Source of the DNA: Geminicoccaceae bacterium
Lineage (GTDB): Bacteria; Pseudomonadota; Alphaproteobacteria; Geminicoccales; Geminicoccaceae
Assembly: GCA_020638495.1 (NCBI GenBank)
Contig: JACKIN010000009.1
Location: 1-64,000, forward strand
DNA: 64,000 nt
Direction: 5' to 3'
A program made the position numbers and the translations under genes. Under the pieces are notes generated by a model. That model saw only the letters and a program-made list of their open reading frames with translations, did not search any database and had not been told where the DNA came from. The first letter of the stretch is position 1; every line of letters starts with the position of its first letter. Below are positions 1 through 7,925 of the stretch, piece after piece.

Positions 1-27
1 GCCGGTGGGAAGGCGTGCCTTTCCACC
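1..27. repeat. Hairpin repeat, left copy (REP-like)
   Basis: GGTGGGAAGGC (4-14) and GCCTTTCCACC (17-27) pair with one G-T position around a 2-nt loop. The surrounding sequence is nearly repeated at 837-863, so the antitoxin/PIN module lies between two related hairpins. A REP-type extragenic palindrome is the simplest reading. The copy sits at the window edge, so its full extent is unknown. Confidence 0.5.
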
Positions 28-127
28 TTCCTGGGGCCGACGGACACGTCCTCATCGCCATCCCGACGGTCTTGTCCTGACCAGAATTCTGATCCAGGCT
101 TCTTTCTGACCAGATTGGAGCCTGTCG

Positions 128-385
128 ATGCGCGAGGTCAGCATCAACGAGGCGAAGACGTCGCTCTCGGCGCTGCTGCAGGCGGTCGCCCGGGGCGAGG
201 AGATCGTCATCACCAGGCGGAACAAGCCGGTGGCCCGGCTCGTGCCGTTCGCGCCGCCGCCCGAGCGGCCCACCTTCGGCATGGCGCGGCAGGCGCTGGA
301 GCGCTCCGGCCTCGCCCGGGAGGACATCGATCGGGCGCTCGCGCCGATGACGCCGGACGAGCTGGAAGCCTGGGGGATCGGTTGA
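128..385 (+). CDS. Phd/YefM-family type II antitoxin
   Basis: An 85-aa protein of the usual Phd/YefM length. The N-terminal DNA-binding half carries the family signature: MREVSINEAKTSLSALL followed by the basic stretch ITRRNKPVARLVPF at about residues 29-42. The C-terminal tail (about 50-85) would wrap and inhibit the partner PIN toxin. In this family the antitoxin also represses its own operon. The stop codon overlaps the TTG that would start the toxin frame (TTGA at 382-385), the normal coupled arrangement. The toxin frame is broken, so this looks like an orphan antitoxin left in a decaying module. Confidence 0.8.
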   Translation: MREVSINEAKTSLSALLQAVARGEEIVITRRNKPVARLVPFAPPPERPTFGMARQALERSGLAREDIDRALAPMTPDELEAWGIG

Positions 386-771
386 CCCTCTATCTCGCCG
401 ACGCCCGCGCTCATCGACTTCCACACGGGCGAGCCGGCGTAGCCGCGGCCGCTCGTTCGCCTGTTCGAGGAGACGCCCGAAGCCATGGCGATCGCCGCAA
501 TCACGCTTTGGGAGATCGCCATCGAGACCCGTCCCGGCAGGCTCCCCGATCTCCGCGGCCCCGGTTCGCGGCCCTGGCCGCCATGTTCCGCCATCACGGC
601 TTCACCCCGCTGCCGCTCGACGCCGAGACCGCCGAGGAAGCCGCCGACCTTGCCGCCATCCACGCCGACCCGTTCGACCGCGCCCTCGTCGCCACGGCCC
701 GCCGCACCAGCCGCACCAGCCTCACCAAAGACGGCACCATCGCCCGCTACGGCGTCCCGGTAGCCTGGTGA
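382..771 (+). pseudogene. Frameshifted VapC-like PIN-domain toxin
   Basis: The pieces of one PIN protein lie in two frames. LTLYLADA begins at the overlapping TTG (frame 1). ALIDFHTGEP continues in frame 2 and meets an in-frame TAG. Frame 2 then gives a TLWEIAIETRPGRLPDL segment (about 485-560), and frame 1 resumes near 568 with HHGFTPLPLD...HADPFDRALVATA to the stop. The conserved PIN elements are present (the LIDF start, the WEIAI helix, the DPFDR acidic motif), but two frameshifts and a stop prevent a full RNase. Upstream is the intact cognate antitoxin. A single sequencing error would not explain all three lesions. Confidence 0.75.
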
Positions 772-836
772 GCGAGGCGGGCAACCAATTCGATTCGAGA
801 GCACGAGACCCCTCCAGCCTCGAAAGCCTGGTGGGG

Positions 837-863
837 CCGGTGGGGAGGCCGTGCCTCCCCGCC
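837..863. repeat. Hairpin repeat, right copy (REP-like)
   Basis: GGGGAGGC (842-849) and GCCTCCCC (853-860) form a perfect 8-bp stem with a 3-nt loop. The flanking GCCGGTGGG context matches the copy at 1-27, so these are two copies of one palindromic unit on either side of the antitoxin/PIN module. There is no U-tract, so it is unlikely to be an intrinsic terminator. Confidence 0.5.
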
Positions 864-883
864 ATCCTCGTCCGCAACCGCGC

Positions 884-1064
884 CATCACGAATGCTTATG
901 GCACCCGGCCCGGCACCGCTGCCGGCACAACCGGAGAGCCCCGATTCGGCCGCCCGGCGCCCGGGTTGTCGCGTATTGCGCGACAGTTGCGCCCGGGTTG
1001 TCGCGGATTCTGCGACATCCGGCCGGCGATTGTCGCGGATTCCGCGACATAAGCATTCGTGATG
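884..1064. repeat. 17-bp perfect inverted repeat with 147-bp spacer
   Basis: CATCACGAATGCTTATG at 884-900 is the exact reverse complement of 1048-1064. The right arm lies across the end of palindrome 3, its 13-bp spacer and the first two bases of palindrome 4 in the array described separately. A perfect 17-mer over this distance is not expected by chance. It could mark recombination within the array or a binding-site pair. Confidence 0.6.
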
Positions 1065-1112
1065 TCGCAAATTCCGCGACATCTGCCCCGAAATGCTGCG
1101 TTTCCTGCGACA
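967..1112. repeat. Array of five 19-bp palindromes at 31-32-bp period
   Basis: The units are at 967-985, 999-1017, 1031-1049, 1063-1081 and 1094-1112. The consensus is TGTCGCGGATTCCGCGACA, a dyad TGTCGCG/CGCGACA around a 5-bp centre. The first and third copies have perfect arms and the last is the most degenerate. Spacers are 13, 13, 13 and 12 bp and mostly unrelated, so the starts repeat every 32, 32, 32 and 31 bp, about three helical turns. A dimeric protein would therefore load on one DNA face. The nearby transposase remnant and known multiple terminal transposase sites in families such as IS21 make an element end plausible. An operator or partition-like site is the alternative. Confidence 0.8.
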
Positions 1113-1118
1113 GTTGGC

Positions 1119-1222
1119 GACGAAGGAACCCGGGAAAACGACGATGGAACCCACGGAATCGACGATCGAACCCGGCGATTCGACGATCGAACCCGACTTT
1201 CGACCAACGAACCCGGCGTGCC
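1119..1222. repeat. Five tandem direct repeats of 20-21 bp
   Basis: The units are at 1119-1139, 1140-1160, 1161-1181, 1182-1201 and 1202-1222. Each is built on GACGATCGAACCC followed by a variable 8-bp tail. The period is two helical turns. The array begins 6 bp after the last palindrome of the neighbouring array and has a different sequence, so the locus carries two adjacent ordered binding-site-like arrays. No convincing gene overlaps it. Confidence 0.7.
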
Positions 1223-1399
1223 GCAAGCTGTTGGCATGAAAGGGAAAGGGCTTCTGGAAAGCCCGATCCGGGCAGCCGCCCGCCGCCGGAATGCCGATTT
1301 GCCGAGTGAACCCGCGGAGCACTTGCGCGGGGTGCGGAACTAGGCTATAAATCCTATATCAGACCCGTGGCGCGCGGCGGCGCGGGCGAGGGTCGCCGC

Positions 1400-1614
1400 T
1401 CGTGGCGGAGCGTTTCGGCGCCGGCCGCGGCGGAGACGGCGCTGCGCGATCGGCTGCAGCGGCTGACAGCCTCCTGCGCCCGGGGCACAAGCTCCTCGTG
1501 CCGGCGACGACGGACAGCCGGCACGGCTGGCGGATCTGGCCGAACCTGGCGCGGCAACCGGTGCCGACGGCGATCGGCCAACTCTGGATGATCGACACCA
1601 CCCATGTCCGCCTC
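1400..1614 (+). mobile_element. IS3-family OrfB transposase remnant
   Basis: Two pieces of an IS3-type OrfB remain. ETALRDRLQRL (about 1433-1465, frame 2) matches the usual region before the catalytic core. LLRPGHKLLVPATTDSRHGW (from about 1472, frame 1) runs on through WRIWPNLARQPVPTAI to LWMIDTTHVRL (about 1586-1613), the start of the rve integrase core with the first acidic residue of the DDE triad. The roughly 60 residues normally between the pieces and everything after the first catalytic Asp are missing. The frames also differ. It is a dead fragment, and no terminal inverted repeat pair was identified. Confidence 0.7.
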
Positions 1615-1932
1615 GCTCGGCCGCATCCGCCGGCTCGCCAAGGAAGTCGAGAAGCTGATCGAAACCAGCACCGCAATGGCCGCTGTCGCCATCGTCCAGC
1701 CCCGCCTCGGGCGACTTGCAGGCAAGCGGGATTGCTCAGCAGCTTCTCGGACAGGCGCCCAGCCCGGCAAACTGCCAGGAATCCATGCCGGGGACGTGCA
1801 AGAAGCGTGGAGATTGAGCTGTTCTCTGGTTCGGTTGCGACGCGTCTCTTTCGCGAGGTCGCGCGGGTTCACGGGGGCGAAAGCTTGCGGGCCTCGTGGT
1901 GCGAAAGCTTCGTCTTTCCCGCACACGCCTCC
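1615..1932. other. Gene-free stretch next to the IS remnant
   Basis: No supportable gene was found. A + strand frame from 1604 gives an amphipathic stretch (LGRIRRLAKEVEKLIETS) that could be a fragment of an unrelated gene, but the rest of the frame is low-complexity. GCGAAAGCTT occurs twice, at 1877-1886 and 1901-1910. It probably continues the decayed mobile patch up to the 3' end of the transglycosylase gene. Confidence 0.4.
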
Positions 1933-3411
1933 TCAGTTGCCCGCACCACGCTCCTTCTGCCGCTCGGCGAGGATGGCTTCGCCGAGCTGGTAGGCGAGCC
2001 AGTACTTGTTCACGTTGGTGACGTAGCGGACGGTTTCGTTGCCGATGCGGGCCTGGGCGGCGCGCTCGACGTTGAAGAACCAGCGATCGGGGTCGAGGCC
2101 GAGCTCGTCGGCGGTCACGGCGCGGAGCTGGCGCACGCGGGTGGGGCCGGCATTGTAGGCGGCGAGCATGAACTGCTCGCGGACCTGGTCGTCGAGGTTG
2201 GGGTCGGCGAAGACGTCGTCGCGCAGGTGGGCGAGGTAGCGCACGCCGGCGGCGATGTTGTTGTCGACCGGGGCCGGGTCGTCGATGCCGACCGAAGCCG
2301 CGGTCGAGGGCAGGACCTGCATCAGGCCGACGGCTCCCCTGGGGCTTCGGGCATCCGGGTTCAGGCGACTTTCCTGGAAGGCGACGGCAGCGATCAGGCG
2401 CCAGTCGAAGTCGTGGGCTTCGGCCTCGGCCTCGAAGAGGTCGCGGTAGCGGACGAGATCGTCGAGCGGGGTCTGGTTCAGCGGGTTCTCGACGTAGTGG
2501 CGGTTCTCGAAATAGCGGCGAAAGAGGATGTTGCCGGTCAACGTCCCGCGGCGGACGGTCTCGAGGAAGGCGTTCACCGCCTCCTTCAGGCTCTCGGGGG
2601 CGTCCTGGCGGATCGCCCAGGCGATCTCGCCGCCGCCGGCGATGGCGATCTCGGGGTCGACCCGGATGCCGTCGAGCACGCCCTGCCAAAGCTCGGCGAT
2701 GTGCTGGTCGGCGATGGTGTAGGCGATGATCCCGGCATGGGTCATCTCGATCAGGTCCTCGGTGTTGAGCTCCGGTGCCGCCTCGACGATCTCGACCGGG
2801 GCGAGGCCCTCGGCGGCGAAGCGGTGGTTCAGGGCCTCCAGGCTGCCGACATAGGAGCTGCCGCTGAGCACCACGACGCGTTTGCCGGCGAGGTCCTCGA
2901 CGCGCTCGAGCGTCGGGCTTGCCTTGTGGGCCACGACCAGCTCGGCCACGTCCTCGAAATAGGGCCGGCTGAAGTCGACGAGGGCGGCGCGCTCGGGCGT
3001 GATGGTGAGGCCGCCGGCGGCGATGTCGCCGATGCCGGACGCCAGGCGCGGCACGAGGTCGCCGAGGCGGGTGGGCACGAAGATGGCCTGCAGCTCGGGC
3101 TCGCCGCGCTTGCGCTTCGCGTTCAGCTCGCGCTCGAAGGCGCGCACCAGCTCGTACTCGAAGCCCCGGGGCTCGCCGTTCTGGATGAAGAAGCGGCTGT
3201 GGTCGTAGGGGATCAGCACGGTGAGGAAGCGGGTATCGTCGCCGCCCCGCTCGGCCGCCATGAGCAGCGCCCGGTCGGCGCTGAAGATGATCCGGTCGAG
3301 CGGGCCCGGCGGCCTGGGAGGCGGAAAGACCAGAAACCAGGCCATGCCGAGCAGGCCGACCAGGATCAGGACGGCGGAGGGGGCGAAGAGAAGCTGCGTG
3401 CGGCGGGTCAT
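1933..3411 (-). CDS. mltF: MltF-like membrane-bound lytic murein transglycosylase
   Basis: A 492-aa protein with the MltF architecture. A membrane anchor lies at about residues 9-30. A periplasmic solute-binding (SBP_bac_3-like) domain spans about 60-310. A C-terminal lysozyme-like SLT domain spans about 330-480. The catalytic Glu is E347 in AFQESRLNPDARSPRGAVGL, followed by the MQVLP, NNIAAGVRYL and AAYNAGP motifs of family 1 transglycosylases. It should cleave the MurNAc-GlcNAc bond to give anhydro-muropeptides in the periplasm. The family regulates SLT activity through the ligand-binding domain. Length is close to E. coli MltF. It is transcribed away from the small exported-protein gene and appears monocistronic. 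Confidence 0.85.
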   Translation of the reverse strand: MTRRTQLLFAPSAVLILVGLLGMAWFLVFPPPRPPGPLDRIIFSADRALLMAAERGGDDTRFLTVLIPYDHSRFFIQNGEPRGFEYELVRAFERELNAKRKRGEPELQAIFVPTRLGDLVPRLASGIGDIAAGGLTITPERAALVDFSRPYFEDVAELVVAHKASPTLERVEDLAGKRVVVLSGSSYVGSLEALNHRFAAEGLAPVEIVEAAPELNTEDLIEMTHAGIIAYTIADQHIAELWQGVLDGIRVDPEIAIAGGGEIAWAIRQDAPESLKEAVNAFLETVRRGTLTGNILFRRYFENRHYVENPLNQTPLDDLVRYRDLFEAEAEAHDFDWRLIAAVAFQESRLNPDARSPRGAVGLMQVLPSTAASVGIDDPAPVDNNIAAGVRYLAHLRDDVFADPNLDDQVREQFMLAAYNAGPTRVRQLRAVTADELGLDPDRWFFNVERAAQARIGNETVRYVTNVNKYWLAYQLGEAILAERQKERGAGN

Positions 3412-3603
3412 GGATCGGGTTCCCCGGCGTGGTGATGCCGCGGCACCTTGGTTAAGGCGGCACGCCTACTCCGATAGGTCGCAAGGTGCTTGTACCCTTC
3501 GTCCATGGTGCGGAGCATGCTTGAAATCATGGGGAAGGCAAGTCCAGGCGCGTGGCCGGTGCCGCGCCTCGACGTTAACGCCAGGCGTAACGGAGGAAGA
3601 CGC

Positions 3604-3945
3604 ATGACCGAGCCCATGAACGAGAACGCCGTGCGGCAGGCGGCCGTGCGTCGCGTCATGGCGGCGGGTTTCGCCTGCCTGCTCGTGGCCCAGGCCGGCG
3701 CGGCCCTGGCCCAGCAGGCGGTACCCGAGATCCTGCGTGGCAGCTCGGCGCCGCCGCTGCCGCCGCGCCCAGCGACGAGTGAGCCGGCGAACGACAGCGC
3801 CGACGTGGTGGCGGCGGGCAACCGGGTGTGGTTCGTCGACAAGGACGAGGGCACGCTGGTCGGCTGCCGGCTGATCAACACGAGCTATGTCGGCGCGGAG
3901 CGGATCGAATGCTCGGCTCGCGACCTGCCCGAGGCGTCGCGTTGA
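3604..3945 (+). CDS. Small exported protein of unknown function
   Basis: A 113-aa protein. The ATG at 3604 is chosen because GGAGGAAG lies about 7 bases upstream (3590-3597) and it places a signal peptide at the N-terminus (hydrophobic MAAGFACLLVAQAGAALAQ, likely cleaved after ALA). The mature part is short: a Pro/Ala-rich linker (PPLPPRPATSEP), then a compact domain with two cysteines (VGCRLINTSYV and IECSARDL) that could form a disulphide. No family was recognised. It faces the SleB-like hydrolase gene tail-to-tail with 13 bp between them, so a cell-envelope role is a guess from location. Confidence 0.6.
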   Translation: MTEPMNENAVRQAAVRRVMAAGFACLLVAQAGAALAQQAVPEILRGSSAPPLPPRPATSEPANDSADVVAAGNRVWFVDKDEGTLVGCRLINTSYVGAERIECSARDLPEASR

Positions 3946-3958
3946 GTCGGCCGAAGGC

Positions 3959-4465
3959 TCAGTTCCGACCGTAGAAGTGGTGACTGCCGAGGGTCGCCGT
4001 GCGCTGCACCTGGTCGGCCATCCAGGACGGCTTTTCGCGGACCGTGCGGTGGAACCAGAGGGCACCCCTGGTCGGGTCGGCCGGTCGGTCGGGGCTGGCC
4101 ATCAGCTCGGTGACGTCCCGGGCGAGCGCCCACATGTCGGCCTCTTTCGGCTGGTCCGACTTGCCGTCGCAGAGCCAGCCCCATTTGCACCGGCTGTCGG
4201 CGCCTTCCGTGATGACGCCCTCGACGCTGTCCGGGTATTCGGGGTCGGCGGCGCGGTTGAGCACGACCCAGCCCACGGCGATCATGCCGTCGCGACCCTC
4301 CGAGCGGGCCTCGTGATAGAGGTTGAGGGCGAAGAGCTCGCTCTCGTCGCTGTCGATCACCGGCTCCGGCAAGCCCTGATCGGCCGCTGCCGCGACCGGG
4401 CCGATGGCCAAGAACCCCAGGGCGACCAGTGGGACGACGGCGAGCGCGGCGAATGCGCGATGCAT
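3959..4465 (-). CDS. SleB-like cell wall hydrolase (Hydrolase_2)
   Basis: A 168-aa protein with an N-terminal signal peptide (about residues 1-27, ending AAAA). The family core follows: ALNLYHEARSEGRDGMIAVG, WVVLNRAADPEYPDSVEGV, KWGWLCDGKSD, and a C-terminal GALWFHRTVREKPSW then HHFYGRN. This is the pattern of the SleB/CwlJ-type domain, in which the Glu of YHEARSE is the expected catalytic acid. The family hydrolyses peptidoglycan glycan strands. In a non-sporulating Gram-negative its role is probably wall remodelling. It appears to have its own promoter in the long gap to 5070. Confidence 0.85.
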   Translation of the reverse strand: MHRAFAALAVVPLVALGFLAIGPVAAAADQGLPEPVIDSDESELFALNLYHEARSEGRDGMIAVGWVVLNRAADPEYPDSVEGVITEGADSRCKWGWLCDGKSDQPKEADMWALARDVTELMASPDRPADPTRGALWFHRTVREKPSWMADQVQRTATLGSHHFYGRN

Positions 4466-5070
4466 CTGGTTCCTTCATCGACCGGGCCGGCCAGGCGGCC
4501 GACCAACTCCGATGCGACCGGAGCAGACCCGACCGCGAGTTCAGGCTAACCACCATATCTATGGTCAATCGCGCGCTCGAATGCAACCGATAGTGGTCAA
4601 GGCCATTCCGGCGGTCATGGGAGCCGGCCCATTCCCGGGGCGGGCGGCCCGCCGGATGGGGGCGGGCGGCATGTCACCCGTCAGCCACAGGATCGGCGAA
4701 AACGTCGCAGGTTCTTTGCTGCAGTGCACAATAAACCAACTATACGAGTGACGCGAGCGGGCGGTTCGCGCTAACCCATGCGGCATTCCCGGGGAGGTTG
4801 AGCGGAGGTATGAGCAACCCCCTGTAACAATCTGCAACGCAACGTGATTCGTGGGTGAACAACCGTTGCTCTACCGTCCACCATCGAAACAGACCGGTCA
4901 TCGATGCCAGGGCAGTGGCGGAACCGGTCGAAAGCTGGGCCCGTTTTGATCGGCCATGGGGATCGTCAGGTCGCCACGGTCGGGCGGGTGGACCCGGCGA
5001 AACACGCTGCCGGGTGTCGGCGCAGTCATTGCTGCAGTCGGCACAGGACCAGCCTAGTCGGAGTTGAGTG
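4466..5070. other. 605-bp divergent intergenic region
   Basis: No gene was found. The region separates the SleB-like gene (-) from the sphingolipid operon (+), so it must hold both promoters. A 14-bp palindrome, ACCATA-TC-TATGGT, lies at 4552-4565, about 90 bp upstream of the hydrolase start, and could be an operator. The stretch 4700-4870 is richer in A and T than its surroundings. No confident -35/-10 pair was fixed. A GGAG at 5060-5063 is the ribosome-binding site of the next gene. Confidence 0.5.
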
Positions 5071-6882
5071 ATGAACGACGTAACGCCCACCGCGAATGAG
5101 CGACTGCCCTTCCGGGCGGGCGATTTCGTCACGCTCGCCGAGGGGCTGGATTACGCGGCTCGCGGCGAGACCGGCGTCAACTTCTTTTCGACCCGCGGCT
5201 CGCTCGAGACGGCGCTGCCCTATTCCGAGCTGCGGGAGCGGGCGATCGCCCTCGCCCGGCGGCTGGTCGGCACGGGCCTCCGGCGCGGCGACCGGATCGG
5301 CATCATCGCCGAGACCTCGCCCGACTTCCTCGCCGTCTTCTTCGCCTGCCAGTATGCCGGGTTCGTGCCGGTGCCGCTGCCGCTCAGCATCAATTTCGGC
5401 GGCCGCGAGGCCTATGTCGAGCGGCTGCGCGGCATGCTCGCCGCTGCCGGGGCGCGCGCCGCCGTGGCCGGTCCCGAGCTCGTCCAGGTGCTGGCCGCCG
5501 CCACCGAGGCGACCATCGTCCGCTTCACCGCGACCGCCGACGAGCTCATGGCGCTGCCGGTCTCGGACCAGCCCCTGGAGGCGCTCGGCGCAGATGACGC
5601 CTGCTACATCCAGTACAGCTCGGGCAGCACCAGCTTCCCGCGCGGCGTGCTGGTCACGCAGCGGGCGCTGGCCGCCAATGCCCGGGCGATCGCCACGCAC
5701 GGCTTGGCCCTGGGGCCGACCGACCGCTGCACGTCCTGGCTGCCGCTCTATCACGACATGGGCCTCGTCGGCTGCTGCCTGACGCCGGTCATGTGCCAGA
5801 TCTCCGTCGACTATCTGGCCACCACTGCCTTTGCCCGGCGGCCCCTGGTCTGGCTGCAGCTGCTGGCCAAACATGGCGGGACGATCTCGTTCGCGCCGAC
5901 CTTCGGCTACGAGCTCTGCGCCCGGCGGGCCGCCAATGGCGCCGCGCGCGACCTCGACCTCAGCCGCTGGCGGGTTGCCGGCATCGGTGGCGAGATGATC
6001 CGCTCGCGGGCGCTCACCGCCTTCGCCGATACTTTCGGCGCTTGTGGCTTCGACGCCCGGGCCTTCGTGCCGAGCTACGGCATGGCCGAGGCGACGCTGG
6101 CCGTCACCTTCAACCCGCTCGGTCGTGGCGTGCGGATCGATCGGGTGGCGCGCGGCGAGACGCTCGAGCGCCAGCGCCTGGCGCTGCCGGCTGGCGAGGC
6201 CGTGCCGCCGTCGGAGAGCCGCAGCTTCGTCGTCTGCGGCGCCCCGATGCCGGGCTATGCCATCGAGATCCGCGACGACTCGGGCCGGGTGCTGCCCGAG
6301 CGGCATGTCGGGCGCATCTGCATCCAGGGCCCGAGCCTGATGGAGGGCTATTTCCGCAATCCCGAGGCGACCGCCGCCGTGCTCAGGGGCGATGGCTGGC
6401 TCGACACCGGCGACATGGGCTATCTCGTCGGCGGCGAGCTCGTCGTCTCCGGTCGGACCAAGGACCTGATCATCGTCGGCGGCCGCAACATCTGGCCGCA
6501 GGACATCGAATGGGCGGTCGAGAAGCTCGACGCCGTTCGGGCCGGCGATGTCGCCGCCTTCGCGGTGACCGACAGCCTCGATCGCGAGCGGGTCGTGGTG
6601 GTGGTCGAGTGCCGGCAGACGCGGCCGGCCGAGCAGGCCGAGCTGCGCCACGAGGTCGCCGCCGTGGTCAACAGGCTCGCCGGGATCGAGTGCGAGGTCG
6701 TACTCGCGGCACCGCGGTCGCTGACCTTCACCACCTCGGGCAAGCTGAGCCGGGCCGCCGCGCGCGACCACTACCAGCGCGGCGTGCTGCGCGACCTCGA
6801 CGCCGCGGCCGCCGATGACGCCTTCGACGGTGCCGTCGAGCCCGGCCAGCCGGCGGTGACGGCGCTCGCCGAGGCGAGCTGA
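5071..6882 (+). CDS. Acyl-ACP synthetase / fatty acyl-AMP ligase of the sphingolipid operon
   Basis: A 603-aa ANL-superfamily enzyme. The adenylation signature YIQYSSGSTSFPRGV is at about residues 182-196, followed by SWLPLYHDMGL, FVPSYGMAEATLAVTF, DGWLDTGDMGYL and the hinge GRTKDLIIVGGRNIWPQDIE. The FAAL-type features (HDMGL, few conserved CoA-site residues) suggest it activates a fatty acid as acyl-AMP and transfers it to a carrier protein. It is first in an operon with a CerR-like reductase, an ACP and Spt, so it matches the acyl-ACP synthetase of Caulobacter-type ceramide loci. ATG 5071 is preferred to the GTG at 5068 because it sits 7 bases after GGAG. Confidence 0.85.
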   Translation: MNDVTPTANERLPFRAGDFVTLAEGLDYAARGETGVNFFSTRGSLETALPYSELRERAIALARRLVGTGLRRGDRIGIIAETSPDFLAVFFACQYAGFVPVPLPLSINFGGREAYVERLRGMLAAAGARAAVAGPELVQVLAAATEATIVRFTATADELMALPVSDQPLEALGADDACYIQYSSGSTSFPRGVLVTQRALAANARAIATHGLALGPTDRCTSWLPLYHDMGLVGCCLTPVMCQISVDYLATTAFARRPLVWLQLLAKHGGTISFAPTFGYELCARRAANGAARDLDLSRWRVAGIGGEMIRSRALTAFADTFGACGFDARAFVPSYGMAEATLAVTFNPLGRGVRIDRVARGETLERQRLALPAGEAVPPSESRSFVVCGAPMPGYAIEIRDDSGRVLPERHVGRICIQGPSLMEGYFRNPEATAAVLRGDGWLDTGDMGYLVGGELVVSGRTKDLIIVGGRNIWPQDIEWAVEKLDAVRAGDVAAFAVTDSLDRERVVVVVECRQTRPAEQAELRHEVAAVVNRLAGIECEVVLAAPRSLTFTTSGKLSRAAARDHYQRGVLRDLDAAAADDAFDGAVEPGQPAVTALAEAS

Positions 6883-6971
6883 CGACGGCTGCAGGCCCCG
6901 GCGCCGCAGCCCCGGCCGGTCGGGCCCCCGGGACGGCCGCACCACCTCGATTGGCGACAGCAGAGGGAGCG

Positions 6972-7925
6972 ATGACGCGCACCGTGGCGCTCACCGGTGC
7001 CACCGGCTTCGTCGGCCGGCATCTCGTGGCCCGGCTGGGCCAGGCCGGTGTCGGCGTGCGCGCCCTGTCGCGCCGTGGGCCGATCGAGGGTGCGGTGACC
7101 GTCGCCGGCGACCTCGCCGACCGGGCGGCCCTGGACGAGCTGGTCCGGGGTGCCTGGCGGGTCCTCCATCTGGCGGGCGTGATCAAGACTCCGCGACCGG
7201 CCGAGTTCACCGCCGTCAATGTCGAGGGTACCCGGCACGTCGCGGAGGCCACGGCGCAGGCCGGGCTGAAGCTCACCCTCGTCTCGTCGCTGGCCGCCCG
7301 CCATCCGGAGGTCTCGGCCTATGCGGCGAGCAAGCGCGCGGCCGAGGAGACGGCCCGGGCCGTCATGCCGGAGGGCGATCTCACGATTGTCCGCCCGCCA
7401 GCCGTCTGGGGGCCGGGCGACCGGGCGACGCTGGTCGTCTTTCGCCAGCTCCTTGCCGGCTGGCTGGTCGTGCCGGCACCGAAAGGCGCGCGGTTCTCGC
7501 TGCTGCATGTCGCGGATCTGGTCGGGCTGCTGGTCGACCACGTGCTGGATCGGCTGGCGCTGCCGCCCCTCGCCGAGCCCGATGACGGCACGCCCGGCGG
7601 CTATGGGTGGGACGAGCTCGCCCGGACCGCCGAGCGGCTGACCGGCCGCCGGGTCCGCCTGCTGCGGCCGCCCACGGGCCTCCTCGCCGGGCCGGCGCGG
7701 CTCGCCGATCTCATCGCCCGGGCGACCGGCGCCGACCTGCCGCTCTCGGCCGACAAGCTCGGCGAGCTGGCGCATGCCGACTGGGTCGCCGCCGGCCCGG
7801 CATTGCCCTGGAGGGCATCGCGCATCACATTCGACCAGGGTTTCGCCGCGACGGTCGACTGGTACCGTGCGGCCGGCTGGCTGCCGGCCACGGCGACCCG
7901 AACGGCAGATGGAAGCAAGGCATGA
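6972..7925 (+). CDS. cerR: CerR-like NAD(P)-dependent reductase (extended SDR)
   Basis: A 317-aa extended short-chain dehydrogenase. The Rossmann motif LTGATGFVGRHLVARLG lies at residues 5-21. VLHLAGVIKT and SAYAASKRAAEE follow, giving the Tyr-x3-Lys active site, with the upstream Ser in LVSSLA. In Caulobacter-type loci a homologue between acyl-ACP synthetase and ACP reduces the 3-keto group of 3-ketodihydrosphingosine/oxidised ceramide. Gene order here is the same, and its last codons overlap the ACP start (ATGA at 7922-7925). ATG 6972 is chosen over TTG 6951 because GAGGGAG precedes it and it begins directly before the Rossmann strand. Confidence 0.82.
   Translation: MTRTVALTGATGFVGRHLVARLGQAGVGVRALSRRGPIEGAVTVAGDLADRAALDELVRGAWRVLHLAGVIKTPRPAEFTAVNVEGTRHVAEATAQAGLKLTLVSSLAARHPEVSAYAASKRAAEETARAVMPEGDLTIVRPPAVWGPGDRATLVVFRQLLAGWLVVPAPKGARFSLLHVADLVGLLVDHVLDRLALPPLAEPDDGTPGGYGWDELARTAERLTGRRVRLLRPPTGLLAGPARLADLIARATGADLPLSADKLGELAHADWVAAGPALPWRASRITFDQGFAATVDWYRAAGWLPATATRTADGSKA

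Noticed and set aside
967..1112. CRISPR array
   Set aside because: Repeats are full palindromes of 19 bp with spacers of only 12-13 bp and no cas genes; this does not match CRISPR geometry.
1402..3435. 677-aa open frame on the + strand
   Set aside because: It runs antisense to the clear MltF-like gene; its composition is the usual high-GC shadow and it has no recognisable domain beyond the short IS3 fragment at its start.
5026..6945. 639-aa open frame on the - strand
   Set aside because: Antisense to the acyl-ACP synthetase, which has all ANL motifs; the - strand product is low complexity.
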